DNA of 64,000 nucleotides from Streptomyces griseocarneus (GTDB lineage: Bacteria > Actinomycetota > Actinomycetes > Streptomycetales > Streptomycetaceae). The notes beneath the pieces were generated by a model. That model searched no databases. It worked only from the letters and a program-made list of their open reading frames with translations, and was not told where the DNA came from. Positions 1 to 8,812 of the stretch are shown here, piece after piece. The stretch covers positions 62,001 through 126,000 of the forward strand of contig PENC01000001.1 of assembly GCA_003674045.1 (NCBI GenBank), written 5' to 3'. A program made the translations under genes and the position numbers. The first letter of the stretch is position 1. The number at the start of each line of letters is the position of its first letter.

Positions 1-2601
1 GCCGTCGGCTCCCCCGAGCGCGAGTCCGGCCTCCGCCAGCTCATCGACCGCGTCGTGAAGACCTACCGCAAGGCGGGCGAGGAGCACGGGTACTTCGCCT
101 CCCCGGCGGACGCCGAGATCTTCGAACACGAGCTGGCCTACGCCCTGCTGCACCAGGTCTTCAGCTTCAACTCCCCGGTCTGGTTCAACGTCGGCACCAA
201 GCAGCCGCAGCAGGTCTCCGCCTGCTTCATCCTCTCCGTCGACGACTCCATGGAGTCGATCCTCGACTGGTACAAGGAAGAGGGGATGATCTTCAAGGGC
301 GGCTCCGGCGCCGGCCTGAACCTCTCCCGCATCCGCTCCTCCAAGGAGCTGCTCTCCTCCGGCGGCAACGCCTCCGGCCCGGTCTCCTTCATGCGCGGCG
401 CCGACGCCTCCGCGGGAACGATCAAGTCGGGCGGCGCCACCCGCCGTGCGGCCAAGATGGTCGTCCTCGACGTCGACCACCCGGACGTCGAGGCCTTCAT
501 CGACACCAAGGTGAAGGAGGAGGAGAAGATCCGCGCCCTGCGCGACGCGGGCTTCGACATGGACCTGGGCGGCGACGACATCACGTCCGTCCAGTACCAG
601 AACGCCAACAACTCGGTCCGCGTGAACGACGAGTTCATGAAGGCCGTCGAGACCGGCTCGAAGTTCGGCCTGCGCGCCCGCCTGACCGGCGAGGTCATCG
701 AGGAGGTCGACGCGAAGTCGCTCTTCCGCAAGATGGCCGAGGCCGCCTGGCAGTGCGCCGACCCGGGCATCCAGTACGACGACACGATCAACCACTGGCA
801 CACCTCGCCGGAGTCGGGCCGGATCACCGCGTCCAACCCGTGCAGTGAGTACATGCACCTGGACAACTCCTCGTGCAACCTCGCCTCCCTCAACCTCATG
901 AAGTTCCTCCGCGACGACGACCAGGGCCACCAGTCGTTCGACGCCGAGCGCTTCGCCAAGGTCGTCGAGCTGGTCATCACGGCGATGGACATCTCCATCT
1001 GCTTCGCCGACTTCCCGACCGAGAAGATCGGCGAGACCACTCGCGCCTTCCGCCAGCTGGGCATCGGCTACGCCAACCTCGGCGCCCTGCTGATGGCCAC
1101 CGGCCACGCGTACGACAGCGAGGGCGGCCGCGCCCTGGCCGGTGCCATCACCTCGCTGATGACCGGTACGTCGTACAAGCGCTCCGCCGAGCTGGCCGCG
1201 GTCGTCGGCCCGTACGACGGCTACGCCCGCAACGCCGACGCCCACAAGCGCGTCATGAAGCAGCACGCCGACGCCAACACGGCGGCCACGCGCATGGACG
1301 ACCTGGACACCCCGGTCTGGGCCGCGGCCACCGAGGCGTGGCAGGACGTCCTCCGCCTCGGCGAGAAGGACGGCTTCCGCAACGCCCAGGCGTCCGTGCT
1401 GGCCCCGACCGGCACCATCGGCCTGATGATGGACTGCGACACCACGGGCGTCGAGCCGGACCTGGCCCTGGTCAAGTTCAAGAAGCTCGTCGGCGGCGGC
1501 TCGATGCAGATCGTGAACAACACGGTCCCCAAGGCCCTCAAGCGTCTTGGCTACCAGGCCGAGCAGATCGAGGCGATCGTCGCCCACATCGGCGAGCACG
1601 GCAATGTGATCGACGCCCCGGGCCTGAAGCGCGAGCACTACGAGGTCTTCGACTGCGCCATGGGTGAGCGCGCGATCTCCGCCATGGGCCACGTGCGCAT
1701 GATGGCCGCCGCGCAGCCGTTCCTCTCCGGCGCGATCTCCAAGACGGTCAACCTGCCGGAGTCGGCCACCGTCGAGGAGGTCGAGGAGGTCTACTACGAG
1801 GGCTGGAAGCTCGGCCTCAAGGCGCTCGCGATCTACCGCGACAACTGCAAGGTCGGCCAGCCGCTCTCCGCCAAGAAGAAGGAGGAGGCCAAGGCCGAGG
1901 CGCCCGCCCCCGCCGCGGAGAAGGTCGTCGAGTACCGTCCGGTCCGCAAGCGTCTCCCCAAGGGCCGCCCGGGCATCACCACCTCCTTCACGGTCGGTGG
2001 CGCCGAGGGCTACATGACCGCCAACTCCTACCCGGACGACGGTCTCGGTGAGGTCTTCCTCAAGATGTCCAAGCAGGGCTCGACCCTCGCGGGCATGATG
2101 GACGCCTTCTCCATCGCCGTCTCCGTCGGCCTGCAGTACGGTGTGCCGCTGGAGACGTACGTCTCGAAGTTCACCAACATGCGCTTCGAGCCGGCCGGCA
2201 TGACGGACGACCCGGACGTGCGGATGGCGCAGTCGATCGTCGACTACATCTTCCGCCGCCTGGCGCTGGACTTCCTGCCGTTCGAGACCCGCTCGGCCCT
2301 GGGCATCCACTCCGCCGAGGAGCGTCAGCGCCACCTGGACACCGGTTCGTACGAGCCGTCCGACGACGAGGTCGATGTCGAGGGCCTCGCCCAGTCGGCA
2401 CCGCGCCAGGCCGCGGCCCCGGCCCAGCCCGTGGCCGCCGTCCCGGCCCCGAAGCAGGCCCACAACTCCACCGAACTGGCGGAGATGCAGTTCGGCCTGA
2501 ACGCCGATGCCCCGCTCTGCTTCTCCTGCGGCACGAAGATGCGCCGCGCGGGCAGCTGCTACCTGTGCGAGGGCTGCGGCTCGACGAGCGGCTGCAGCTG
2601 A
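1..2601 (+). CDS. nrdJ: Vitamin B12-dependent class II ribonucleotide reductase, 5' end outside the window
   Basis: This is the adenosylcobalamin-dependent reductase that makes deoxyribonucleotides in Streptomyces. The frame is open from base 1, so the gene starts upstream and about 866 residues are visible. The RNR core is clear: the substrate-site stretch with NVGTK near codon 60, GGSGAGLN near codon 100, NPCSEY near codon 280 and the PTGTIG loop near codon 470. A linker rich in Ala, Pro and Glu separates the core from a C-terminal domain, and the protein ends in a Cys cluster (CFSCGTK, then CYLCEGCGSTSGC) of the kind that re-reduces the active site. Upstream control (NrdR boxes or a cobalamin riboswitch) would lie outside the window. 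It ends at a hairpin 37 bases downstream. Family identity is very secure. Confidence 0.97.
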   Translation, partial: AVGSPERESGLRQLIDRVVKTYRKAGEEHGYFASPADAEIFEHELAYALLHQVFSFNSPVWFNVGTKQPQQVSACFILSVDDSMESILDWYKEEGMIFKGGSGAGLNLSRIRSSKELLSSGGNASGPVSFMRGADASAGTIKSGGATRRAAKMVVLDVDHPDVEAFIDTKVKEEEKIRALRDAGFDMDLGGDDITSVQYQNANNSVRVNDEFMKAVETGSKFGLRARLTGEVIEEVDAKSLFRKMAEAAWQCADPGIQYDDTINHWHTSPESGRITASNPCSEYMHLDNSSCNLASLNLMKFLRDDDQGHQSFDAERFAKVVELVITAMDISICFADFPTEKIGETTRAFRQLGIGYANLGALLMATGHAYDSEGGRALAGAITSLMTGTSYKRSAELAAVVGPYDGYARNADAHKRVMKQHADANTAATRMDDLDTPVWAAATEAWQDVLRLGEKDGFRNAQASVLAPTGTIGLMMDCDTTGVEPDLALVKFKKLVGGGSMQIVNNTVPKALKRLGYQAEQIEAIVAHIGEHGNVIDAPGLKREHYEVFDCAMGERAISAMGHVRMMAAAQPFLSGAISKTVNLPESATVEEVEEVYYEGWKLGLKALAIYRDNCKVGQPLSAKKKEEAKAEAPAPAAEKVVEYRPVRKRLPKGRPGITTSFTVGGAEGYMTANSYPDDGLGEVFLKMSKQGSTLAGMMDAFSIAVSVGLQYGVPLETYVSKFTNMRFEPAGMTDDPDVRMAQSIVDYIFRRLALDFLPFETRSALGIHSAEERQRHLDTGSYEPSDDEVDVEGLAQSAPRQAAAPAQPVAAVPAPKQAHNSTELAEMQFGLNADAPLCFSCGTKMRRAGSCYLCEGCGSTSGCS

Positions 2602-2637
2602 GCCTGACGGCTGAGAGCCGGTAACAGGCAGGAGCGA

Positions 2638-2669
2638 TGGTGCGGAAAGGGAACTCCCTTTCCGCACCA
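2638..2669. terminator. Bidirectional hairpin terminator between nrdJ and the TerD-family gene
   Basis: Two perfectly complementary 14-base arms (2638-2651 and 2656-2669) enclose a 4-base loop. It sits between converging genes and could serve both strands. There is no long U-tract, which is normal for Streptomyces terminators. Confidence 0.85.
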
Positions 2670-2753
2670 CCGCTTTGCCGTACAGGGACCCTGTGCTGAA
2701 AGCAGGGTTCTGCCCGGGCAGACGCCATCGGGCGCCGGACAGATCGCGTTGCG

Positions 2754-3281
2754 TCAGCGGCTGCTGCCCATGAGGGCGGCGAACGAGGTCGGGTCCGCGT
2801 CGAATCCCCGGACCAGCGTGCGGAACGTCCACGCGCCGGAGCCGTCCCGGACGAATTCCGCGACGGTGGCGGCTGTGCTGGCCGGGACGCCGGAGAGATC
2901 GTCGGACGCCAGCACGGAGCGGCCGGTGGTGATACGCACACCCGGGTTCAGCACGTCGCCGAAGGTGATCCGTCCCGCGTTCTGCTGAATGGCCACGCCC
3001 AGTACGACCCGTCCGTAACTCTCCGAGAGCCGGTCGAGTTCCAGCGTCATCGCCTCGTCCGCGCCCAGCCCTTGGCCGGTCTTGCTGTCCCGGTTGAGGG
3101 TGATGGTGCCGTCGGGCGAGCGGCTGCCGAAGTAGACGAGGTACGCGGGCTTTCCGTGCGGCGCGGTGACGGAGTACGTCGCGGCGACGAGGTCGAGATC
3201 GTGGTCGGGGGCGCCGGGCGGGCTGGGATCCCACCTGAGCGTCACCTCTGCCTTGTCGATCCCCTTGTTGAGGCTGTCCAC
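2754..3281 (-). CDS. TerD family protein
   Basis: This is a single TerD domain of 175 residues, slightly shorter than the usual 190 or so. Family features seen are an N-terminal KAEVTLRWDPSPP stretch, the acidic DHDLDLVAATY segment, then GADEAMTLELDRL and GRVVLGVAI; acidic residues in this fold bind calcium. TerD proteins are linked to tellurite and stress resistance, and in Streptomyces they are numerous and implicated in development. The start is GTG at 3281, with GGGGAG four bases upstream. It converges with nrdJ across the terminator at 2638-2669 and stands alone, without other ter genes nearby. The molecular role of this copy cannot be told from the sequence. Confidence 0.9.
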   Translation of the reverse strand: MDSLNKGIDKAEVTLRWDPSPPGAPDHDLDLVAATYSVTAPHGKPAYLVYFGSRSPDGTITLNRDSKTGQGLGADEAMTLELDRLSESYGRVVLGVAIQQNAGRITFGDVLNPGVRITTGRSVLASDDLSGVPASTAATVAEFVRDGSGAWTFRTLVRGFDADPTSFAALMGSSR

Positions 3282-3515
3282 CGGGCTCCCCTTCCCTGGA
3301 ACGCGACTTCTCCGGAACTCGACCGACGCCGCGGATGCCGCCCTCGCGCGGGCGCCGGAGGCCGGGCGGGCGGGGCCCGGCCATGGGCGGACGCCGCCCC
3401 TGGTGAACCCGGTTCCCTCCGGACGGTGTCCGTAACCTCCAAGGATTTCATGCTGGTTGCGGATACGACCACCCTGAACTGCGCGCGGGAAAGGACGTGT
3501 GCCCGGTGAAGATGG

Positions 3516-3953
3516 TCAGTCGCGCATATCCGGCCACGTGAGGTCGGCCCCCGACGCCGCGTCGGTGGCGGCGACGTCGTTGATGCCCGCCTCGCGGCGG
3601 CGCATCAGTCCGTCGTCGTCGAATTCCCACTGCTCGTTGCCGTAACTGCGCCACTGCCGTCCTTCCGTGTCACGCCACTCGTAGCGGAAGCGCACCGAGA
3701 TACGATTGCCGCTCCAGGACCAGAGCTCCTTGCGCAGGCGGTAGTCCAGCTCCTTCTCCCACTTGCGGCGCAGGAATTCCCGTATTTCCGCGCGGCTCCT
3801 GAGGAACTCGCCGCGGTTGCGCCAGATGCAGTCCTCGCTGTAGGCGAGGGCGACACGGTCCGGGTCGCAGCTGTTCCAGGCATCCTCCGCGGCTTGGACC
3901 TTGACTCGCGCGGACTCTTCGTCGAACGGCGGCAGGGGTGGACGCTGCGTCAT
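3516..3953 (-). CDS. NTF2-like fold protein of the DUF1348 type
   Basis: A 145-residue small alpha+beta protein of the SnoaL/NTF2-like class. Family signatures are the early [11 protein letters not shown] helix, [12 protein letters not shown], the [21 protein letters not shown] stretch and RFRYEWRD, followed by a [13 protein letters not shown] strand. DUF1348 members have no assigned reaction. The ATG at 3953 is preceded by GGAGGAAAGG; a longer frame to 4061 would run through the operators and is rejected. The gene is divergent from a TetR regulator, with two matching palindromes between them, so it is almost certainly its target. This pairing suggests a role in handling a toxic small molecule, which is inference. 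Confidence 0.85.
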   Translation of the reverse strand: MTQRPPLPPFDEESARVKVQAAEDAWNSCDPDRVALAYSEDCIWRNRGEFLRSRAEIREFLRRKWEKELDYRLRKELWSWSGNRISVRFRYEWRDTEGRQWRSYGNEQWEFDDDGLMRRREAGINDVAATDAASGADLTWPDMRD

Positions 3954-3975
3954 GCGAATGCCTTTCCTCCAAGGG

Positions 3976-3991
3976 GAGAACGACCGTTCTC
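3976..3991. promoter_or_regulatory. TetR operator 1
   Basis: The 16-mer GAGAACGACCGTTCTC is a palindrome with one central mismatch. It is nearly identical to the perfect 16-base palindrome 34 bases away, and lies just upstream of the NTF2-like gene in the divergent promoter region. Confidence 0.8.
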
Positions 3992-4009
3992 CCGGTGTCG
4001 CGTAGCCTA

Positions 4010-4025
4010 GAGAACGATCGTTCTC
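4010..4025. promoter_or_regulatory. TetR operator 2
   Basis: GAGAACGATCGTTCTC is a perfect 16-base palindrome, 19 bases before the TetR start codon. With operator 1 it gives two sites with centres 34 bases apart, about three helical turns, able to repress both divergent genes. Confidence 0.85.
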
Positions 4026-4044
4026 TTCGCCAGCCGGGAGTGAC

Positions 4045-4623
4045 ATGGAAAACGCCGACATCGAGAGCCGGGCGCTCGACGCCGCGGAGCGGCTCTTCTA
4101 CGAACACGGCGTGCAGGCTGTGGGCATGGACCGGGTGCGTGCCGCGTCGGGCCTCTCGCTCAAGCGCCTCTATCAGCACTTTCCGTCGAAGGAAGTCATG
4201 GTGGAGGCGTACTTGCGGCGCCGGGACCGGCGCTGGCGCGCCGCACTCGCCGAGCACGTGGCGCACCGGCCTGCCGGCCGGGACCGCGTCCTCGCGGTTT
4301 TCGACTGGCTGCACGTGTGGTTCGGCGAACCGGACTTCCGGGGGTGTGCGTTCCTCAACGCCTTCGGCGAGATGGGCACGGGTTCGGCGGCCGTGGCCGA
4401 GGCCGTGCGCGAGCACAAGGCCGAGGTGCGGGAGTTCCTCCTCCACCTCGCCCTGGACGCCCGGACCGAGGACCCGGAGCTGCTGGCCGATCAGCTCGCG
4501 GTCCTCGTGGACGGGGCGATCGTCACGGCAGCGGTCACCGGGACGCCCGAAGCGGCCCACCGCGCGCGTGCCGCTGCCGAAGCGCTGATTCCGGCGACTG
4601 GGCGGCCATGGACGGGGCGATGA
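4045..4623 (+). CDS. TetR/AcrR family transcriptional regulator
   Basis: A 192-residue repressor with an N-terminal helix-turn-helix: [21 protein letters not shown] leads into [24 protein letters not shown], the classic TetR recognition helix and tail. The remainder is the helical ligand-binding domain, with [24 protein letters not shown] typical of the subgroup with C-terminal TetR_C domains. The ATG at 4045 follows a GGGAG five bases upstream. It is divergent from the NTF2-like gene, with paired palindromic operators between them, so autoregulation plus control of that gene is the natural reading. The inducer is unknown. Confidence 0.93.
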   Translation: MENADIESRALDAAERLFYEHGVQAVGMDRVRAASGLSLKRLYQHFPSKEVMVEAYLRRRDRRWRAALAEHVAHRPAGRDRVLAVFDWLHVWFGEPDFRGCAFLNAFGEMGTGSAAVAEAVREHKAEVREFLLHLALDARTEDPELLADQLAVLVDGAIVTAAVTGTPEAAHRARAAAEALIPATGRPWTGR

Positions 4624-4666
4624 CGACACAAGCACGGGCCGAAACACGGTGAGGCGGAGGAGCGGT

Positions 4667-5500
4667 ATGAGCGAGCCGGTATGGGGCGGCGACGAGCTGG
4701 ACCTGAACGCCTATATGAGGCGCATCGGTTTCGAGGGGCAGGCGCGACGGGACGAAGCAACGCTCCGCGCACTGCACCGCGCGCACGTGGCCGCGTTCCC
4801 GTTCGAGAACCTGGAGATCCTGCTCGGCCGCCCGGTCCGGCTGGAGATCGCGGCCCTGCAGGCCAAAATGGTCGCCGCACCGCGCGGCGGTTACTGTCAC
4901 GAACAGAACCTGCTGCTGGCCGCCGCCCTGGAGCGCCTCGGCTTCGCCGTCATCGGAATCGGGGCGCGCGTCCGCAACGGCAGCGACAAGCTGCGCCCTG
5001 TCACCCACTTCGCCTTGGGCGTGAAGCTGGACGACGGCGGCCGGTGGCTGTGCGACGTGGGTTTCGGCGGGGAAGGGCTTCTGGAGCCACTGCCGCTCGC
5101 CGACGGCGTACACGTACAGCAGGGCGGCTGGACGTTCGGGATCGTGTGCGAGCCGACCGGTCTCCATGTGCTGCGCTCGCTCCATCCGGACGGCTGGTTC
5201 GACCTCTACGCCTTCGGTGAGGAGCTGCGATTCCCGGTCGACTGCGCCGTGATGACCCACTACACGGCGACGCACCCGAGATCGCCGTTCGCCTCCCGCG
5301 CGGTGGTGCAGCGGACGGAGCCGGGCGTACGCCGGAGCCTGGTGGGGCAGTCGTTCTCGGTGGCGCGCTCCAATGGAACGGTCGAGCGTCGCGAGGTGAA
5401 ATCCCAGGACGTGGCGGCACTCCTGGAGCGGGAGTTCGGGATCGAGCTCACTGAGGCGGATGCCGGGACGCTCGCGTGGGTGTACTCGTCCGGTAGTTGA
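4667..5500 (+). CDS. nat: Arylamine N-acetyltransferase
   Basis: A 277-residue acetyl-CoA-dependent N-acetyltransferase that transfers acetyl to arylamines, hydrazines or related amines in the cytoplasm. The catalytic triad is visible: Cys77 in RGGYCHEQN, His114 in THFALGV and Asp130 in CDVGFGG. Length matches the family (270 to 280). The ATG at 4667 has GGAGGAG seven bases upstream; a GTG at 4649 would overlap that ribosome site and is less likely. It lies 43 bases after the TetR gene in the same direction and may be cotranscribed with it, which would fit a xenobiotic-response cluster. Homologues also occur in ansamycin clusters as amide synthases, but nothing here suggests that context. Confidence 0.93.
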   Translation: MSEPVWGGDELDLNAYMRRIGFEGQARRDEATLRALHRAHVAAFPFENLEILLGRPVRLEIAALQAKMVAAPRGGYCHEQNLLLAAALERLGFAVIGIGARVRNGSDKLRPVTHFALGVKLDDGGRWLCDVGFGGEGLLEPLPLADGVHVQQGGWTFGIVCEPTGLHVLRSLHPDGWFDLYAFGEELRFPVDCAVMTHYTATHPRSPFASRAVVQRTEPGVRRSLVGQSFSVARSNGTVERREVKSQDVAALLEREFGIELTEADAGTLAWVYSSGS

Positions 5501-5534
5501 TTACGTGCCGCTGTCGGCACCGTACGATGGCGCG

Positions 5535-6140
5535 GTGCTGGTCAAGTGGATTCGCTGCACGGTGGTGGACCGCCGGGGATTCGAGCGGGGACAGCGGAAA
5601 TGGGCGGGGCTGCTCGGCGAACCGGGGTTCCGGGGACAGGGCGGCGGCTGGAGCAGGAGCCGCCCGCACGTGGCGCATCTCTTCGGCTTCTGGGAAAGCC
5701 GGGCCTTCTACGACTCGTTCATGGCGCGCTCCCACGACCGGCTCGCGGCCACTCAGGCCGGCACGTTCAAGAACATCCAGGTGCGGCTCTTCGAGCACCG
5801 GTGCGACGTGAAGGTGGGCTTCCGGCCGCAGTTCGCCGACGCGGACGTGGTGCGGGTCGCCCACTGCCGTGTCCGTGAGAACCGTGTCGAGCACTTCACC
5901 CTCATGCAGGAGAAGGTGTGGAACCCGGCGATGGCCGGGTCCCCGGGAATGCTGCGGGGCGTGTTCGGGGAAGCGCCGGGCCGGGAGTTCATGGTCCTGT
6001 CGATGTGGGACTCCGGTGCCGAATACGGGAAGTACCGGGTGGACCGGCTGGAGCGGCTCGCGCTGCGGGCGCAGACCGAGGCGGACGTGGCCGCCATCGA
6101 GGGCGACATCGTCGCCATAGAGCCGTCCTGGACGGTCTGA
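5535..6140 (+). CDS. DUF4937 (YdbC-like) domain protein
   Basis: A 201-residue protein made of two antibiotic-monooxygenase-like (dimeric alpha-beta barrel) halves. It begins MLVKWIRCTVVDRRGF, then HLFGFWESRAFYDSFM, and the second half repeats the pattern with ADVVRVAHCRV and EFMVLSMWDS, ending in a helical tail. No function is established for the family. I choose the GTG at 5535 because it is the first start consistent with the conserved N terminus. The sequence TACGAT at 5523-5528, only six bases upstream, suggests a leaderless mRNA, although a -35 at normal distance is weak. Confidence 0.8.
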   Translation: MLVKWIRCTVVDRRGFERGQRKWAGLLGEPGFRGQGGGWSRSRPHVAHLFGFWESRAFYDSFMARSHDRLAATQAGTFKNIQVRLFEHRCDVKVGFRPQFADADVVRVAHCRVRENRVEHFTLMQEKVWNPAMAGSPGMLRGVFGEAPGREFMVLSMWDSGAEYGKYRVDRLERLALRAQTEADVAAIEGDIVAIEPSWTV

Positions 6141-6233
6141 GGGTTCCCGGACAGGCCGCAGGGTGTTTGTGGGTGCGCGGCGTCCTGATGCGACGCCTGT
6201 GCAGGGACGCCCTGGGGATGCTTCAGTGATGCC

Positions 6234-6914
6234 TCAGGGGTGACGGACGTAGACCCCCGCGCGGGCGGCGGCCAGGGCCGCCTCGGCCGCCTGGTCGGCA
6301 TCGGCTGACCCGACGGGCTCCCGGGTGATGAACAGCCGGAGGAACAGCGGCGCCGAGACGGCCCGCGCGACGGCGCCGGGGTCGGTGCCGGACGGCACCT
6401 CGCCGCGGTCGACGGCTCGCGTGATCACGGGGGCGCAGCGTGCGAAGCGTTCCGTGTAGAAGTGGCGCAGGGCGTCCGCCGCGCGTGCCGACTGGAAGGC
6501 GGCGGCGATGAACGTGGCGGGGCCTGCCGCTGCCGCAGGGCCGGTGAAGCTGTCCACGATCTCTTGCGCCAGGGCGCGCAGATCGCCGCCGAGGGTGCCG
6601 GTGTCGGGCGGGGGCCAGGAGTCCTCGCCCGCGAGCTCGAGGGCGTCCGCGAGCAGTCCTTCGACGCCGCCCCACCGCCGGTAGAGCGTCGTCTTGTGGA
6701 CGCCGGAGTGCTCGGCGACGTATTCGACCGTCAGGCCCGGATAGCCGTTCTCGACCAGCCCGGAGAGGACGGCGTCGCGTACGGCCGCACGGGTCCGGGC
6801 GGTGCGCCCGCCAGGGCGGACGGTGCCGGGAGTCCGCGCGGAGGCGTCAGGCTGGGGTGAAGAATCGGAAGGCAAATGCAACTCCCGTTGTGTTAGTAGG
6901 CCGGTCCGTGTCAT
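6234..6914 (-). CDS. TetR/AcrR family transcriptional regulator
   Basis: A 226-residue TetR protein. The DNA-binding domain is RAAVRDAVLSGLVENGYPGL, then VEYVAEHSGVHKTTLYRRWG, and a C-terminal TetR_C_11-like helical bundle follows (PATFIAAAFQSARAADALRHF). The start is uncertain. The ATG at 6914 is used, but a TTG at 6875 has GGGAG at good spacing and would remove 13 residues. A TTG at 6935 would overlap the operator-like palindrome at 6924-6943 and is unlikely. No obvious partner gene is adjacent: the histidine phosphatase upstream runs the other way from about 170 bases off. The target may be only itself or a distant gene. Confidence 0.88.
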   Translation of the reverse strand: MTRTGLLTQRELHLPSDSSPQPDASARTPGTVRPGGRTARTRAAVRDAVLSGLVENGYPGLTVEYVAEHSGVHKTTLYRRWGGVEGLLADALELAGEDSWPPPDTGTLGGDLRALAQEIVDSFTGPAAAAGPATFIAAAFQSARAADALRHFYTERFARCAPVITRAVDRGEVPSGTDPGAVARAVSAPLFLRLFITREPVGSADADQAAEAALAAARAGVYVRHP

Positions 6915-6923
6915 GCTGATCGT

Positions 6924-6943
6924 AACGCAACTCAAGTAGCGTT
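6924..6943. promoter_or_regulatory. Candidate TetR autoregulatory palindrome
   Basis: The 20-mer AACGCAACTCAAGTAGCGTT is an inverted repeat: AACGC pairs with GCGTT and ACT with AGT, with single mismatches between. It lies directly upstream of the TetR start and overlaps its promoter region. Confidence 0.65.
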
Positions 6944-7083
6944 TGGGTGGGGGTGTCCGCGCTGTGCGTGTACGTGTCCGTACTCCAGGGTTCGCCGGGT
7001 GCCGCCATCGGCCACGGGCCGGTCGTGCGTCGGCCTCGGAGTGACGTGCGGCGCGACGTCCGCGCTCGATCTAGGGTGGCGGC

Positions 7084-7746
7084 ATGTCACGGCCCCGACG
7101 CATCGTTCTCATCCGCCACGGAGAGTCGGTGGGCAATGTCGACGACACCGTCTACGAGCGGGAGCCCGACCATGCCCTGAGCCTGACCGAGAAGGGCCGC
7201 GAACAGGCCAGGGAGTCCGGAGTCCGGCTGCGCGGGATGTTCGGGGACGAGCAGGTGTCCGCCTACGTCTCCCCCTACCGGCGCACGCATCAGACCTTCC
7301 ACGCCCTCGGGCTCGACCCGGCCCGGGTCCGGGTCCGCGAGGAGCCCCGCCTGCGCGAGCAGGACTGGGGCAACTGGCAGGACCCCGCGGACGTCCGCAG
7401 GCAGAAGGCGTACCGGGACGCCTATGGGCACTTCTTCTATCGCTTCGCCCAGGGCGAGTCCGGGGCCGATGTGTACGACCGCGTCGGGGCCTTCCTGGAG
7501 AGCCTGTGGCGCAGCTTCGAGGACCCCGCCCACCCGCCGAACGTCCTGCTGGTGACCCATGGACTGACCATGCGGCTGTTCTGCATGCGATGGTTCCACT
7601 GGACCGTCGCCGAGTTCGAGTCCCTGTCGAACCCCGGCAACGGAGAGACCCGCGCCTTGATCCTCGGGGCCGACGGCCGCTACCACCTGGACCGGCCCTT
7701 CGAGCGCTGGTGCACTCCGGAGCCGTACGGCTTCACCGGCCAGTGA
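7084..7746 (+). CDS. Histidine phosphatase family protein (phosphoglycerate mutase-like)
   Basis: A 220-residue cytoplasmic phosphatase of the branch-1 histidine acid phosphatase family. The phospho-accepting motif is at the N terminus (VLIRHGESVGN), a second conserved Arg sits in SPYRRTHQTF, and the C-terminal catalytic His is in LLVTHGLTMRLF. The substrate cannot be deduced; homologues include phosphoglycerate mutases and small-molecule phosphatases, and the RLREQDWGNWQ motif is common to the non-mutase group. TAGGGT at 7072-7077 lies six bases before the ATG, with no Shine-Dalgarno sequence, so a leaderless transcript is likely. Confidence 0.9.
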   Translation: MSRPRRIVLIRHGESVGNVDDTVYEREPDHALSLTEKGREQARESGVRLRGMFGDEQVSAYVSPYRRTHQTFHALGLDPARVRVREEPRLREQDWGNWQDPADVRRQKAYRDAYGHFFYRFAQGESGADVYDRVGAFLESLWRSFEDPAHPPNVLLVTHGLTMRLFCMRWFHWTVAEFESLSNPGNGETRALILGADGRYHLDRPFERWCTPEPYGFTGQ

Positions 7747-7797
7747 GCCCCGTCCGGGGCCGCCGTGGCCGCGGGAAAGGAATTAGAGTTCGCTGCG

Positions 7798-8685
7798 ATG
7801 ACCGCTGACCGATTCCACAGAGCCCTTGGAAGCCTGCGTGGGCTGGCCCTGGGTGACGCCCTCGGCTCCCAGTTCTTCGTCCCCGCCAACTATCCGTCCC
7901 TCAAGCGCCGCGAGCTGCCGCCCGCCCCCTGGCAGTGGACCGACGACACCGAGATGGCCTGCTCCGTGCTGGCCGTCCTCGCCGAGCACGGCCGCATCGA
8001 CCAGGACGCCCTGGCCCGTTCCTTCGCCGAGCACCATGATTTCGACCGCGGTTACGGCCCGGCGGTGGGCCGGATGCTGCGCCTGATCAGGGAAGGCGGC
8101 GACTGGCGGGAACTGTCCGCGGCCCTGTTCAACGGCCAGGGCTCCTGGGGCAACGGCGCCGCCATGCGCATCGCCCCGCTCGGCGCCTGGTACGCGGACG
8201 ACCCGGAACAGGCGACGCATCAGGCGGAGATCTCCGCGTACACCACTCATCAGCACCGCGAGGCCGTGGCCGGGAGCATGGCGGTGGCCGCCGCTGCGGC
8301 GATCGCGGCACGCGGCGACGTCATGCCGGAGGCCCTTCTCGACGGGGTCGTCGCCCTCGTGCCGCGCAGTGCCGTCCAGGCCGGGCTGCGGCGCGCACGC
8401 GACATGCTCGACTACGGCGACGCGCAGACCGTCGCCGCGGTCCTCGGCTGCGGGCGCCGCACCAGCGCCCACGACACCGTGCCGTTCGCTCTGTGGGCCG
8501 CCGCCCGCAACCTCGGATCCTTCGAGGCCGCGTTCTGGACGACCGCGCAGGTCGGCGGCGACGTGGACACCACCTGCGCGATCGTCGGCGGAATCGTCGC
8601 CTCCGCGGAGCGGGGCGCACCGCCCGTGAGCTGGCTGGAACGCGCCGAGGAGCTTCCCGGCTGGCTTCCGGCGGCGGTCGCCTGA
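7798..8685 (+). CDS. ADP-ribosylglycohydrolase family protein
   Basis: A 295-residue DraG-like enzyme expected to hydrolyse ADP-ribose linkages. Family metal-binding motifs are in order: [12 protein letters not shown] near the N terminus, WTDDTEMA near residue 50, [15 protein letters not shown] near residue 120 and [17 protein letters not shown] near residue 255. These acidic residues coordinate the two magnesium ions. The ATG at 7798 is chosen; a GTG at 7765 would add 11 residues before a poorly conserved stretch. It follows the histidine phosphatase by 51 bases and may be cotranscribed. No DraT-type transferase is visible, so the substrate (protein, nucleic acid or free ADP-ribose derivative) stays open. 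Confidence 0.92.
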   Translation: MTADRFHRALGSLRGLALGDALGSQFFVPANYPSLKRRELPPAPWQWTDDTEMACSVLAVLAEHGRIDQDALARSFAEHHDFDRGYGPAVGRMLRLIREGGDWRELSAALFNGQGSWGNGAAMRIAPLGAWYADDPEQATHQAEISAYTTHQHREAVAGSMAVAAAAAIAARGDVMPEALLDGVVALVPRSAVQAGLRRARDMLDYGDAQTVAAVLGCGRRTSAHDTVPFALWAAARNLGSFEAAFWTTAQVGGDVDTTCAIVGGIVASAERGAPPVSWLERAEELPGWLPAAVA

Positions 8686-8812
8686 CCGCACGGGATCAGG
8701 CGCCGGAACGAACTCGGAAAGAAGATCAGGAGGAGGATCGGAAAGCAGAGACGAAAAGGGGAGGGGGCGGGGCTACTCCGGCCGGGTACAGGGGCGTACG
8801 CTTGCTGGCGCC

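Noticed and set aside
4649..4666. GTG 4649 as start of the arylamine N-acetyltransferase
   Set aside because: It would overlap the ribosome site GGAGGAG that serves the ATG at 4667, and adds six residues outside the family.
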